This document shows positions 26,332 through 34,657 of a DNA stretch of 51,867 nucleotides, one piece after another. This stretch comes from a bacterium (GTDB lineage: Bacteria; Pseudomonadota; Alphaproteobacteria; Caulobacterales; Hyphomonadaceae): contig WGML01000011.1 in NCBI GenBank assembly GCA_016125045.1, forward strand, positions 1 through 51,867, written 5' to 3'. The notes under the pieces were generated by a model. That model saw nothing but the letters and a program-made list of their open reading frames with translations, was not told the DNA's origin and did not search any database. Position 1 is the stretch's first letter. Every line of letters begins with the position of its first letter. The position numbers and the translations under genes are program-made.

Positions 26332-27963
26332 ATGGCCTTGATCGATCCGCTGAACCAGTCCCTGCCGCTGTCACGGCGAGGATTGCTGCGGTCCGCCGCC
26401 GCCGCCGCCTTCACTGCGACCGGAGGGCTCGCGGCGTGCTCCGACAACCGCGCGGGCGGCGACGCGGCCGCGGCTCCAGTCGCTGAGACCCGTTATGGGC
26501 GGGTGAGCGGCTTCGTTGAGGACGGCGTCAACGTCTTCAAAGGCGTGCCCTATGGCGCCGACACCTCCGCTTACCGGTTCGGACCGCCCCAGCCGCCGGC
26601 GGCATGGGCTGACGTCAAACCCGCTGTGGCCTTCGGCAATTCCGCCCCGCAAAACCCCGGCGGCGACGGCGGCGGGCTGTTCCTGTCCTGGCGGAATGTG
26701 CCGCCGCTGCCGACGAGCGAGGATTGCCTGTACCTCAACGTCTGGACGCCCGGTGTCGCGGACGGCAAGCCGCGGCCGGTGATGGTCTGGTTCCATGGCG
26801 GCGGGTTCACGACCGGTTCCGGCTCTTCCAACGCCTATGACGGCGTCCGTCTCGCGAAGCGGGGCGACGTCGTGGTGGTGACGGTGAACCACCGCCTGAA
26901 CGTGTTCGGTTATCTCAACCTCGCGGCTTACGGGGACGCCTTCGCCGATTCCGGCGCGGCCGGCGCGCTCGACATGGTGGCCGCTCTCGAATGGGTGCGG
27001 GACAACATCGCGGCCTTCGGAGGGGACCCGTCCAACGTGCTGATCTTCGGCGAGTCCGGAGGCGGAGCGAAGGTGTGCACTCTGCTGGCGATGGAGAGCG
27101 CAAAGGGCCTGTTCCATCGCGCGGTCATCCAGAGCGGCGCACGGATCCGCCACCAGACGCAGGAAGATTCGGGCGAGGCCGCTAGCCGGTTCATCACCGC
27201 CCTCGGGCTCGCGCCGGATGCGATCGATCAGATCCGAACACTGCCTGCCGACCAGCTCCTCACCGCCATGAAGGACGTGCAGGGCGCGGGGTCCGGTCCG
27301 GTGCTCGACGGCCGCTCCATCACGCGCCATCCATTCGACCCGGACGCACCGCCCCAGTCCACGAGCGTCCCGATCCTGATCGGCTGCAACCGGACCGAGG
27401 GAACGTCGCTCCAGGGCGGATCGCGGCCCGAGCTCTTTGATCTGACGTGGGAGACCTTGCCAACGGAGATGCGGGCCGCCTTCCCGGGACGCAACGTCGA
27501 GAAGATCATCGATCTCTACAAGACCAACCACCCGGACTACTCAGCCGTCGAACTCTACTTCACCGCGACAGCTGACAACACCTTCATGCGGTCCAGCGTC
27601 ACCCTCGCCGACCGCAAGGCGATGGCCGGGGGTGCGCCCGTCTTCTTCTATCACCTCGACTGGAAAACGCCTGTGCAGGAGGGACGAAAGCTGGTTCCCC
27701 ATGCACTCGACATCGGCATGGCCTTCGACAACGTCGCCAAGTCCGAGAGCATGTCCGGAACGGGTCCCGAGGCGCAGAAGATCGCCGACATGATGTCGGA
27801 GAGTTGGCTCGCCTTTGCACGCACCGGGGATCCGAGCCACCCCGGCTTGCCCGCCTGGCCCGCTTACACTCCCGCGTCGCGATCGATGATGGTGTTCCGG
27901 GAGGCGCCGGGCGTCGAGATCGACATCCGCGCGGCGGAGAGAGCCGTCAGCAGCCCCGTCTAG
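26332..27963 (+). CDS. Carboxylesterase type B, Tat/lipoprotein exported
   Basis: 543 residues. The N-terminus has a twin-arginine signal (LSRRGLLRSAAAAAF) and a lipobox (GLAACS), so it is probably a Tat-exported lipoprotein. The carboxylesterase family is shown by GRVSGFVEDGVNVFKGVPYG, SEDCLYLNVWTP, the oxyanion HGGGF, VTVNHRLNVFGY and the nucleophile elbow FGESGGG (Ser near residue 241). The His of the triad lies in the C-terminal VPHALDIGMAF region. Substrate unknown. The ATG at 26332 is chosen as it stands 6 nt after GAGGGAG. Confidence 0.9.
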   Translation: MALIDPLNQSLPLSRRGLLRSAAAAAFTATGGLAACSDNRAGGDAAAAPVAETRYGRVSGFVEDGVNVFKGVPYGADTSAYRFGPPQPPAAWADVKPAVAFGNSAPQNPGGDGGGLFLSWRNVPPLPTSEDCLYLNVWTPGVADGKPRPVMVWFHGGGFTTGSGSSNAYDGVRLAKRGDVVVVTVNHRLNVFGYLNLAAYGDAFADSGAAGALDMVAALEWVRDNIAAFGGDPSNVLIFGESGGGAKVCTLLAMESAKGLFHRAVIQSGARIRHQTQEDSGEAASRFITALGLAPDAIDQIRTLPADQLLTAMKDVQGAGSGPVLDGRSITRHPFDPDAPPQSTSVPILIGCNRTEGTSLQGGSRPELFDLTWETLPTEMRAAFPGRNVEKIIDLYKTNHPDYSAVELYFTATADNTFMRSSVTLADRKAMAGGAPVFFYHLDWKTPVQEGRKLVPHALDIGMAFDNVAKSESMSGTGPEAQKIADMMSESWLAFARTGDPSHPGLPAWPAYTPASRSMMVFREAPGVEIDIRAAERAVSSPV

Positions 27964-28022
27964 ACGCCCAAATCCGGCTGGCGGGGTCGCGGCCGCGCCC
28001 ACGCTGGCCTATACCGGCCGGT

Positions 28023-29681
28023 ATGATCGCATTCGCGGCTCTTCTCGACCGGCTGATCCTGACGCCGTCGCGCAACGAAAAACTGCGTGTGCTCACCGAC
28101 TATTTCCGGACGACGCCGGATCCCGACCGGGGATGGGCGCTCGCCTCGATCTCCGGCGCGTTGGAGCTTCCGTCGGTCAAGCCGGCGGCGGTGCGTGAAC
28201 TCATGGCGACTCGCGTCGACCCCCAACTCTTCGCGATGTCGTACGACTATGTTGGCGATCTGGCGGAGACGATCTCCCTGTTGTGGCCGGCGAAATCCGG
28301 CGCAAACGCCGCGCCGACGCTTGGGACCGTTGTTGATGCCCTGTCCGGGACGTCCCGTCCGCAAGCGCTGCAGTCCGTTGAACGATGGCTCGACGCCCTT
28401 CCCCCGCCTGGGCGCTGGGCGCTCATCAAGCTTGTGACCGGTGGTCTGCGGATCGGCGTGTCCGCCAGACTCGCAAAGCAGGCCGCCGCCGATCTGCGTC
28501 CGGTCGACGTCTCGGAGATTGACGAACTCTGGCATGGGCTCACCCCGCCCTATGCCGAACTCTTCGCCTGGCTTGCAGACGGGGCGGAACGTCCAACGAG
28601 CGCCGCCGCCGCGCCCTTCCGGCCAGTGATGCTCGCCCAGCCCCTGTTCGAGAAGTCCGAGCGTCTTGACGGCGCCGCCCCAAGGAGCGCGGAGATCGAC
28701 CCTGGCGCCTTCGCCGCCGAGTGGAAGTGGGATGGAGTCCGCGTCCAGGCCGTGGCGCAGGGCGGGGTCCGCCGGCTGTTCACCCGCACCGGCGACGACA
28801 TCGGCCACGCCTTTCCCGACATCCTCGAAAGCCTTTGCTTCGAGGGCGCGATAGACGGTGAATTGCTCGTGCGCTCGCCGGCCGGCGCGGTCGCCCCATT
28901 CAACGAGCTTCAGCGGCGCATGAACCGGAAGACGCCCTCAGCCCGCGATCGCACCGACCGACCCGCCTTCATCCGCGCCTACGATCTCCTCGTGGACAAC
29001 GCGGATGACCTGAGATCGGAACCCTTCCGGATGCGTCGGCGAAGGCTTGAGACGCTGGTCGCGAGCCTGCGTTCCGACCGCCTCGACCTTTCACCTCTGC
29101 TACCGTTCGGATCGATGGAGGCGCTCGACGCGCTTCGCAGATCGCCGCCAATTCCAGAGATAGAAGGCGTCATGCTGAAGCGCTGGGATTCATGTTATGT
29201 CGCCGGCCGACCGAGGGGGCCCTGGTTCAAATGGAAGCGAGACCCATACTCCGTCGACGCCGTGCTGATGTACGCGCAGCGCGGGCATGGACGGCGGGCG
29301 ACCTTCTATTCGGACTTCACCTTCGGCGTCTGGCGGTCCGGCGACGCCGGTGAGGAGCTTACGCCCGTCGGCAAAGCCTATTTCGGGTTTACGGATGAGG
29401 AGCTGTCGCGACTCGACCGGTATGTGCGCGACAACACCACCGAACGCTTCGGTCCCGTACGCGCGGTGACCGCCGGGCGCGACAGGGGACTGGTGCTGGA
29501 GATCGCCTTTGAAGGACTCCAGAGGTCGCCCCGGCACAAGTCCGGCGTGGCGATGCGCTTTCCCCGAATCCAGCGGATACGTTGGGACAAGCCGCCCTCC
29601 GAGGCCGACCGCATCGAAACACTGGAACAACTCCTCACCATCGACCCTACAAGCGCTTCACCGGAGACCGACCCAGCATGA
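28023..29681 (+). CDS. ATP-dependent DNA ligase, Lhr-Core associated
   Basis: 552 residues. The N-terminal helical domain (about 1-195) precedes the adenylation domain with motif I EWKWDGVRVQ (Lys near residue 235 is the AMP acceptor), motif III LCFEGAIDGELLV, motif IV IEGVMLKRW and motif V KWKRDP, then an OB domain. This fits the bacterial ligases paired with an MBL exonuclease and DEXH helicase, thought to repair DNA breaks outside the main NAD-ligase route. The ATG at 28023 is chosen over an open frame that starts inside the upstream esterase gene. It overlaps mscS by 4 bp. Confidence 0.93.
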   Translation: MIAFAALLDRLILTPSRNEKLRVLTDYFRTTPDPDRGWALASISGALELPSVKPAAVRELMATRVDPQLFAMSYDYVGDLAETISLLWPAKSGANAAPTLGTVVDALSGTSRPQALQSVERWLDALPPPGRWALIKLVTGGLRIGVSARLAKQAAADLRPVDVSEIDELWHGLTPPYAELFAWLADGAERPTSAAAAPFRPVMLAQPLFEKSERLDGAAPRSAEIDPGAFAAEWKWDGVRVQAVAQGGVRRLFTRTGDDIGHAFPDILESLCFEGAIDGELLVRSPAGAVAPFNELQRRMNRKTPSARDRTDRPAFIRAYDLLVDNADDLRSEPFRMRRRRLETLVASLRSDRLDLSPLLPFGSMEALDALRRSPPIPEIEGVMLKRWDSCYVAGRPRGPWFKWKRDPYSVDAVLMYAQRGHGRRATFYSDFTFGVWRSGDAGEELTPVGKAYFGFTDEELSRLDRYVRDNTTERFGPVRAVTAGRDRGLVLEIAFEGLQRSPRHKSGVAMRFPRIQRIRWDKPPSEADRIETLEQLLTIDPTSASPETDPA

Positions 29682-30838
29682 ACTGGCCAGAAGACTTTTT
29701 CGCATTCCGCGACTGGGTGCTCGACACCTCAGGCGCGCCGCAGAAGGCGATCTGGATCGTTGCGATCGCATTGGCCGGATTCGTTCTTGGGGCGGTCTTC
29801 GCCTTCATTTTTCGCAGAACGGCTAGACGGTTTGCTCATCTGGAAAAGGACGGCGATCGTCAGGTCATCGATATCCTATCCGGGTTCATTCGGATCGTGT
29901 TCCTCGTCGCGTCCGCCGCATGGGCCGCGGACATTCTCGGATGGCTGTCGCTGGAGGCCTCCTGGGCGCTCGCGCGGAATGGAGCGATCGCGCTCGCGAT
30001 CATCATCGGCGCCTGGTTTCTTTCGACCTGGGCGTCAGCGCGCATAAGGTCCTTCGGGCGAAAGGCCGGACAGATTTCCAGCCAGGCCAATGTCGCGCTG
30101 TTCGATTTCTTGAGCTCGGTCTTCCGCTGGATCGCGCTTGCGGTCGCACTGATTTTCGCGCTCCAGCAGTTCGGTTTCCAGACCGCGTCCCTCATCGCCG
30201 TCGTCGGCGCGGCGGGTCTGGCGATCGCGCTCGCCCTGCAAGACACGCTCAAAGCGGTTGCAGCGGGCGTCATGATCGCGGTCGCCCGGCCTTTTCGCCT
30301 CGGCGATTTCGCCCGAATCGCGGGTGAGGAGGGCACGGTCGACAGCATCACCCCCTTCAACACCGTTCTGCGGACACCGGACAATCGGGAAGTCGTCGTG
30401 CCCAACGACAAGGCCTGGAGCGATGTCGTGATCAACGCCACGGCGCGCGAGCGTCGCCAGGTCGATCTCATCTTTTCCGTCTCCTACAGTGATGACCTCG
30501 ATCATGCGCTCGACGTTCTGGTCAGGACCGTGGCCGCTGACCCTCGGGTGATCACGGACCCACCGATATGGGCGAAAGTTCACGCTCTCGCCGAGTCGAG
30601 CGTCGATCTCCGGCTGCGCGCATGGTGCCTGACGAGCGACTGGCTCGACCTGCGCGGCGACGTTCTGAAGACCGTGAAGCAGGCCTTCGATCGCGAGGGG
30701 ATCAGCATCCCCTTCCCGCACCAGGTCTCGATCAACAAGGGCGAAATCTGGGAAAGGCTGGCGGAGTCGACGTCTCAAGGTGGGCGGCCTTTGCTCGGGC
30801 GCGATTCAGACCGTGGCGGAGATGAGGGCGGACAGTGA
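29678..30838 (+). CDS. MscS-family mechanosensitive channel
   Basis: 386 residues. Four to five membrane segments (about 25-190) end in the pore helix with Gly/Ala pattern VGAAGLAIALALQDTLKAVAAG. The MscS beta domain follows (FRLGDFARIAGEEGTVDSITPFNTVLRT, VVVPNDKAWSDVVIN), then the C-terminal alpha/beta cage. The channel opens under membrane tension to relieve osmotic stress. The start overlaps the ligase stop (ATGA), so it is translated from the same transcript. Confidence 0.93.
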   Translation: MNWPEDFFAFRDWVLDTSGAPQKAIWIVAIALAGFVLGAVFAFIFRRTARRFAHLEKDGDRQVIDILSGFIRIVFLVASAAWAADILGWLSLEASWALARNGAIALAIIIGAWFLSTWASARIRSFGRKAGQISSQANVALFDFLSSVFRWIALAVALIFALQQFGFQTASLIAVVGAAGLAIALALQDTLKAVAAGVMIAVARPFRLGDFARIAGEEGTVDSITPFNTVLRTPDNREVVVPNDKAWSDVVINATARERRQVDLIFSVSYSDDLDHALDVLVRTVAADPRVITDPPIWAKVHALAESSVDLRLRAWCLTSDWLDLRGDVLKTVKQAFDREGISIPFPHQVSINKGEIWERLAESTSQGGRPLLGRDSDRGGDEGGQ

Positions 30839-30882
30839 AGATCAGCCATGAAATCGCCCCGAGCTGCATGTAGGCTGGGATC

Positions 30883-31347
30883 ATGAGCGACACCACATAC
30901 CCTCGCGCCGATCGCGCGCCCCTGCCGGACGCCGCACCGATCGACGCCCCTGCGCCGGAGAGCGCCGCCCGCCCAGAGTCCTCACGGTCAGAGTCCTCAC
31001 GGTCCGAGACCTCGCGCCCGCGGCCTCCTCCGTCGGCGCCTACTGAGACAGTCGACGCCACGCAACCACGCAGCCTCGCCTCGAAACTCTTTCGTATTCC
31101 GGTGTTCGGCTGGGTTCGGCTGGCGTTTCTGTCGATCGCCGTTGGCGCCGTGTTGAGGCTGGCTCAGGTCAATCCGCTCGCGCCCGACTTCAGTCTTCCA
31201 AGAGCGCTTGGCTCGATCGGGGAAAGCATCATCGATCTCGGCGGCTGGGCGATCCTGAACGGCTGGGCGCCGCTGCTGACCGGCGCGCTCATTGTAGGGC
31301 CGGTCTGGTTCCTCTGGCGACTGATCTCGCTGCCCTTCAGGAACTGA
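30883..31347 (+). CDS. Small membrane protein, DUF6460-like, with repeated Ser/Arg/Glu linker
   Basis: 154 residues. The N-terminal half is disordered and acidic/Pro-rich and contains a 15-bp tandem duplication (30975-30989 and 30990-31004) that encodes the repeated ESSRS unit. The C-terminal half has two membrane segments (about 75-92 and 118-140) around VNPLAPDFSLPRALG. The layout resembles DUF6460 proteins (weak recognition). No function known. It follows mscS by 44 bp. Confidence 0.65.
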   Translation: MSDTTYPRADRAPLPDAAPIDAPAPESAARPESSRSESSRSETSRPRPPPSAPTETVDATQPRSLASKLFRIPVFGWVRLAFLSIAVGAVLRLAQVNPLAPDFSLPRALGSIGESIIDLGGWAILNGWAPLLTGALIVGPVWFLWRLISLPFRN

Positions 31348-31358
31348 CGAGACCCGCC

Positions 31359-31859
31359 TCAATCGAGGGCGTTGGCGTCCCGTTCGCCCGTGCGGATTCG
31401 CACGACATCCATCAGTCCGCTCACGAAAATCTTGCCGTCACCGATCTTCCCCGTGCCGGCTTTCTCCTGAATCAGCGCCACCACAGATTCGGCCAGCTCC
31501 GAGGGCGCCGCGACGTCGATGCGCAATTTGGGAACTTCCTTCACATCATACTCCGCGCCCCGGTAGAACTCCGTCTGCCCGCGCTGGCGGCCGAACCCCC
31601 GAACCTCCGTCGTCGTCACACCTGATATCCCAAGGCTGAGCAATCCCTCGCGCACCGCCTCATATCTGTGCGGCCGGATAATCGCGGTGATCATGCGCAT
31701 CGGGAACTCCTCATCGTGTTTCACGCCCAGCTGCACCAGCCGACGGATCGCCTCCGATCTTGACGGCAGGTCGTGCTGTCGCCGCCGCCAGTCATCGACC
31801 AGCGCGTTGAACGCCGTTGACGCAACCAGTTGAATTCGCTGGTCCAGCTTGTCCGACAC
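31359..31859 (-). CDS. Ribbon-helix-helix domain fused to a PII signalling protein
   Basis: 166 residues from GTG at 31859 (GAGGAG 5 nt upstream). Residues 1-46 form an RHH DNA-binding domain (KLDQRIQLV strand, AFNALVDDWRRRQ helix, SRSEAIRRLVQLG helix). Residues 54-166 are a full PII protein: T-loop GRQRGQTEFYRGAEYD fits the Y-[KR]-G-[AS]-[AE]-Y signature with Tyr104 at the uridylylation position, and TGKIGDGKIFV fits the C-terminal signature. PII trimers sense ATP/ADP and 2-oxoglutarate; RHH dimers bind DNA. The fusion suggests a nitrogen/carbon-responsive DNA-binding regulator. No amtB, glnA or glnD is nearby. A second start is at 31700. Confidence 0.9.
   Translation of the reverse strand: MSDKLDQRIQLVASTAFNALVDDWRRRQHDLPSRSEAIRRLVQLGVKHDEEFPMRMITAIIRPHRYEAVREGLLSLGISGVTTTEVRGFGRQRGQTEFYRGAEYDVKEVPKLRIDVAAPSELAESVVALIQEKAGTGKIGDGKIFVSGLMDVVRIRTGERDANALD
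31698..31712 (-). promoter_or_regulatory. Internal ribosome binding site and start for a stand-alone PII
   Basis: Inside the RHH-PII gene, GAGGAG (31712-31707) precedes ATG (31700-31698) at 6 nt, as good as the upstream site of the full gene. From here the product is 113 residues, the usual PII length, and the modified Tyr falls at residue 51, exactly as in GlnB/GlnK. The site may allow both a fused and a free PII to be made. Confidence 0.6.
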
Positions 31860-32144
31860 ACTAACTCCTCGATCGCCTGACCTGGCCCACCGCCGCCAGA
31901 TTTTCGGGCCCAACCCGCCTCGCGGCCCGTCCACCAGACGACAGTGAGACACTACAGCGGTTACACATGTTGCGCCAGCGAACGTCGCAAGCGTTCCAGC
32001 ACGGGTTAACGTCGCCCGCTGAAATTGGACGAGCGCAATCAACCAGACGCAAACCTTGTTCGACTAGTCTGAAGACCTCAGTAGAGGTTGCGTCCACCAT
32101 GTCGGTCCATCATCCAGCGCCGCCCGCCAACAGAGCTGCTCATC

Positions 32145-33077
32145 ATGCGCGCTGATGGAATGGACAGCCCTTCGAGCCTCCTTTCAGCGGAGCAGCTCAA
32201 GTCCCTGAAGGTCCTCATCGTGGACCCGAACGCCTTCCTGCGCGGCGTGCTCGCCGACTCGCTGCGGCGACTTCAGGTGGTCGACATCACCGGTGCACCG
32301 AACGCATCGGAGGCGTTCAACACCGGACGCCACCTCAAACCCTCGATCATGTTCGTCGACTGGGATGCGGGACGAATGTCCGGCCTCGAGTTCACGCGCG
32401 AAATTCGCCGCAACACCACCGGGATCGGGCGCGAGACGCCGATCGTGCTCCTCGCCACCGAAGTCAGCCACGAGCAACTCATGGACGCGCGTCAGGCGGG
32501 CATCAACGAACTGCTTCTGAAACCCATTTCGGCCTACTCGGTCCTCACCCGGATCGAGGAGATCGTTATCAAGCCGCGCAAGTTCATCGACAGCCGCAAC
32601 TATATCGGTCCCTGCCGCCGCCGCCGCGAAGCCCCGGAGTTCGCAGGGCCGTGGCGACGCCTATCGGATCAGCCCGCGCTCATGCGATCAGGCGAAGCCC
32701 TGCGCAACAATGCGGTGAGGCTGCGGGAGATCATCGCTCGTCTGACCGAGTACGCCGACTCGACAGCAAATGATCGCTCGACCGGCATCCGCGGGATGTA
32801 TGCGATGCTCTCCGACAACGCCGATGAAGTGTCTCGGCTCGGAGACGACGTCGTTGTCCGCGTTTGGCGCTGCGCGCTTCGTTACATCGAGGGCGTCGGA
32901 ATGACCGACGCCTATAGCGTTGACGTCGTTAAATACCACTTCCAGACAGTCGCCCGCATCCTCGACATGCCCGACGAGGCCCACCAGCTGCGCACCGCCG
33001 TCGCCGGGGAGCTCGAACGCCTGGTCGCAAAGAAAATCCACGGCTCCGCCGCCCCGCTCTTGGCGAAGGCGAGCTGA
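32145..33077 (+). CDS. CheY-like response regulator with uncharacterised C-terminal domain
   Basis: 310 residues. Receiver domain at about 20-145: LKVLIVDPNAFLRG, the phosphoacceptor in IMFVDWDAGRMSG, and Lys in NELLLKPIS. After a basic linker (KPRKFIDSRNYIGPCRRRRE) comes a helical 150-residue region with no known output domain. No DNA-binding domain is seen, so output is probably by protein contact. No cognate kinase is adjacent. ATG at 32145 is chosen; ATG at 32160 is possible. It is divergent from the RHH-PII gene across 285 bp. Confidence 0.82.
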   Translation: MRADGMDSPSSLLSAEQLKSLKVLIVDPNAFLRGVLADSLRRLQVVDITGAPNASEAFNTGRHLKPSIMFVDWDAGRMSGLEFTREIRRNTTGIGRETPIVLLATEVSHEQLMDARQAGINELLLKPISAYSVLTRIEEIVIKPRKFIDSRNYIGPCRRRREAPEFAGPWRRLSDQPALMRSGEALRNNAVRLREIIARLTEYADSTANDRSTGIRGMYAMLSDNADEVSRLGDDVVVRVWRCALRYIEGVGMTDAYSVDVVKYHFQTVARILDMPDEAHQLRTAVAGELERLVAKKIHGSAAPLLAKAS

Positions 33078-33111
33078 TCCGGGCGCTTGGCCGCCTCTCA
33101 GCACGAAAGTT

Positions 33112-34101
33112 TCAGGCCCAGGGCCGGACGATCACCTTGCCGACGACGGAGCGTGTCGCGAGCTCTCGCAATCCCGCGACGCCCTCGCCGAGCGAGAATT
33201 CCCGGTGGATCACGGGACGAATCCGCCCCTCCCTCGCCCAAGCCCATATCTGGTCCGTCGCCGCCCGCCCCCGTTCGGGTTTCCGTCGCGAATACTCCCC
33301 CGCCCGCACGCCAATGATGCTAACGCCCTTGATCAGCGCGTGGTTGGTCTTGACCTCCGCGGGCCGCCCGCCCGTAAACCCCACCACCATCAGGCGCGCG
33401 CCAAACGCCACACACCGCATCGACTCATCGAACACATCTCCGCCGACCGGATCCACCACGACATCGACGCCACCGCCGCCGCTGAGGTCCTTAACGGCAT
33501 CGCGAAAGCCCGGCCGACCGTCGATCACGGGATCATGGCCGAGGCTACGCAACGCCCCGATCTTGTCCGGACTGCCCGTCGCCGCGATCACTCGGGCGCC
33601 GATCACCTTCGCCACATCGAGCGCCGCGAGCCCCACGCCGCCGCTTGCGCCATGGACCAGCACCACCTCGCCCGGCTGGGTTCGCGCCAGCTCCACCAGC
33701 GTGACGTAGGCGGTCAGATAGATCGTCTGAAACCCAGCCGCTTCACTATCCGTCAGCGTGTCCGGCGTTCGCCTCAACGTCGCAGCATCCGCGACGACGT
33801 ATTGCGCACAGGCCCCCGTCTTGCCGCCGCCAACCACACGGTCCCCGGAGCGCAATCCGTTCACCCCGTCCCCCACCTCGTCGACAACCCCAGAGTACTC
33901 CATCCCGATCACATAAGGCGGCTCGGCGCGGTGCTGATAGCCGCCGCTGAGCATCAACACGTCCGGAAAATTCAACCCCGCCGCCTCAACCCTCACGCGC
34001 ACTTCCCCGGGCCCGGGTGCAACCACGGGGAAGCGCCCCACCTCCACGTTCGACAGGTCATCGTTGAGGCTCGCGCATACCAGCGCCTCGAAGTCAGCCA
34101 T
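33112..34101 (-). CDS. Zinc-free MDR NADPH:quinone oxidoreductase
   Basis: 329 residues. GroES-like N-terminal domain with GEVRVRVEAAGLNFPDVLM and GMEYSGVVDEVG; Rossmann domain with VHGASGGVGLAALDVAK, the NADPH-binding fingerprint. The Cys/His zinc ligands of alcohol dehydrogenases are absent, so it belongs to the quinone oxidoreductase branch. The ATG at 34101 is chosen over 34119 since it fits the family start. Confidence 0.9.
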   Translation of the reverse strand: MADFEALVCASLNDDLSNVEVGRFPVVAPGPGEVRVRVEAAGLNFPDVLMLSGGYQHRAEPPYVIGMEYSGVVDEVGDGVNGLRSGDRVVGGGKTGACAQYVVADAATLRRTPDTLTDSEAAGFQTIYLTAYVTLVELARTQPGEVVLVHGASGGVGLAALDVAKVIGARVIAATGSPDKIGALRSLGHDPVIDGRPGFRDAVKDLSGGGGVDVVVDPVGGDVFDESMRCVAFGARLMVVGFTGGRPAEVKTNHALIKGVSIIGVRAGEYSRRKPERGRAATDQIWAWAREGRIRPVIHREFSLGEGVAGLRELATRSVVGKVIVRPWA

Positions 34102-34120
34102 GACGCTCACCCATCGCAAT

Positions 34121-34171
34121 TATTGTTTTTCGATAATTTCTCTTGACGCACATATCGTTTTTCAATAATTT
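34121..34171 (+). promoter_or_regulatory. urcA promoter with two 19-bp operator-like repeats
   Basis: TATTGTTTTTCGATAATTT (34121-34139) and TATCGTTTTTCAATAATTT (34153-34171) are direct repeats differing at two positions and spaced 32 bp (three helical turns). Each arm is itself partly dyad-symmetric. The second overlaps a candidate promoter: TTGACG (34143-34148), 17 bp, TAATTT (34166-34171). The AT-rich block stands out from the GC-rich surroundings and suggests a cooperative repressor or activator site for urcA or the divergent oxidoreductase gene. Confidence 0.55.
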
Positions 34172-34257
34172 GCCCTTACCGACCCGAGCAACCGAGAGAC
34201 CCAACAAGGCCCGGCGGACGGCGCCCCTGATACGCCAAACCAGAAGGACTTCAGCCA

Positions 34258-34599
34258 ATGCGCACCACTTTCACAACCCTGGGAGTCGCCGCGGCCACGT
34301 TTGCGTTCGCCGCGCCGTTCCTAAGTCTCTCCGCGATCGGTTCGGCCCATGCGGCAGAACCGTTTTCTTTTGACTTTTCCTACTCCTCCAAAGACCTCGA
34401 GTCCCCGGAGAACAGAGCTGAAATGATCCACCGCCTCGAGCGCGAGGTCTCCGAGCATTGCCGCCTCCAGACCGGGCGGACGCCGATAGCCGACCTCCTC
34501 GCCGATCGGGCGTGCATCGACGACGCCATGGATCGCGCCCTCGCCGCGATCGGTTCGTCTGAATTGAGCGCGACGGCGGACCGCCGCGCGGGCGCCTGA
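34258..34599 (+). CDS. urcA: UrcA-family secreted protein
   Basis: 113 residues with a signal peptide (cleavage near SAHAAEP, residue 33) and the UrcA pattern FDFSYSSKDLESPENRAEMI...LEREVSEHCR with a later Cys in ADRACIDDAMDRAL; the two Cys probably form a disulfide. The family is common in alphaproteobacteria and of unknown function. It stands alone downstream of a promoter with repeated operator-like sites. Confidence 0.8.
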   Translation: MRTTFTTLGVAAATFAFAAPFLSLSAIGSAHAAEPFSFDFSYSSKDLESPENRAEMIHRLEREVSEHCRLQTGRTPIADLLADRACIDDAMDRALAAIGSSELSATADRRAGA

Positions 34600-34631
34600 C
34601 CGCCCCCCCCCCCGGTGAAGCGACGACTGAT

Positions 34632-34656
34632 CGCCGGCGGTCCCTCCCCGCCGGCG
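34632..34656. terminator. Strong GC hairpin between urcA and pyrD
   Basis: CGCCGGCGG and its exact complement CCGCCGGCG form a 9-bp all-GC stem with a 7-nt loop in the gap between convergent urcA and pyrD, ending 1 bp from the pyrD stop. There is no T-run, so rho-independent termination is uncertain. An 11-nt C run lies nearby at 34603-34613. Confidence 0.4.
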
Positions 34657-34657
34657 G

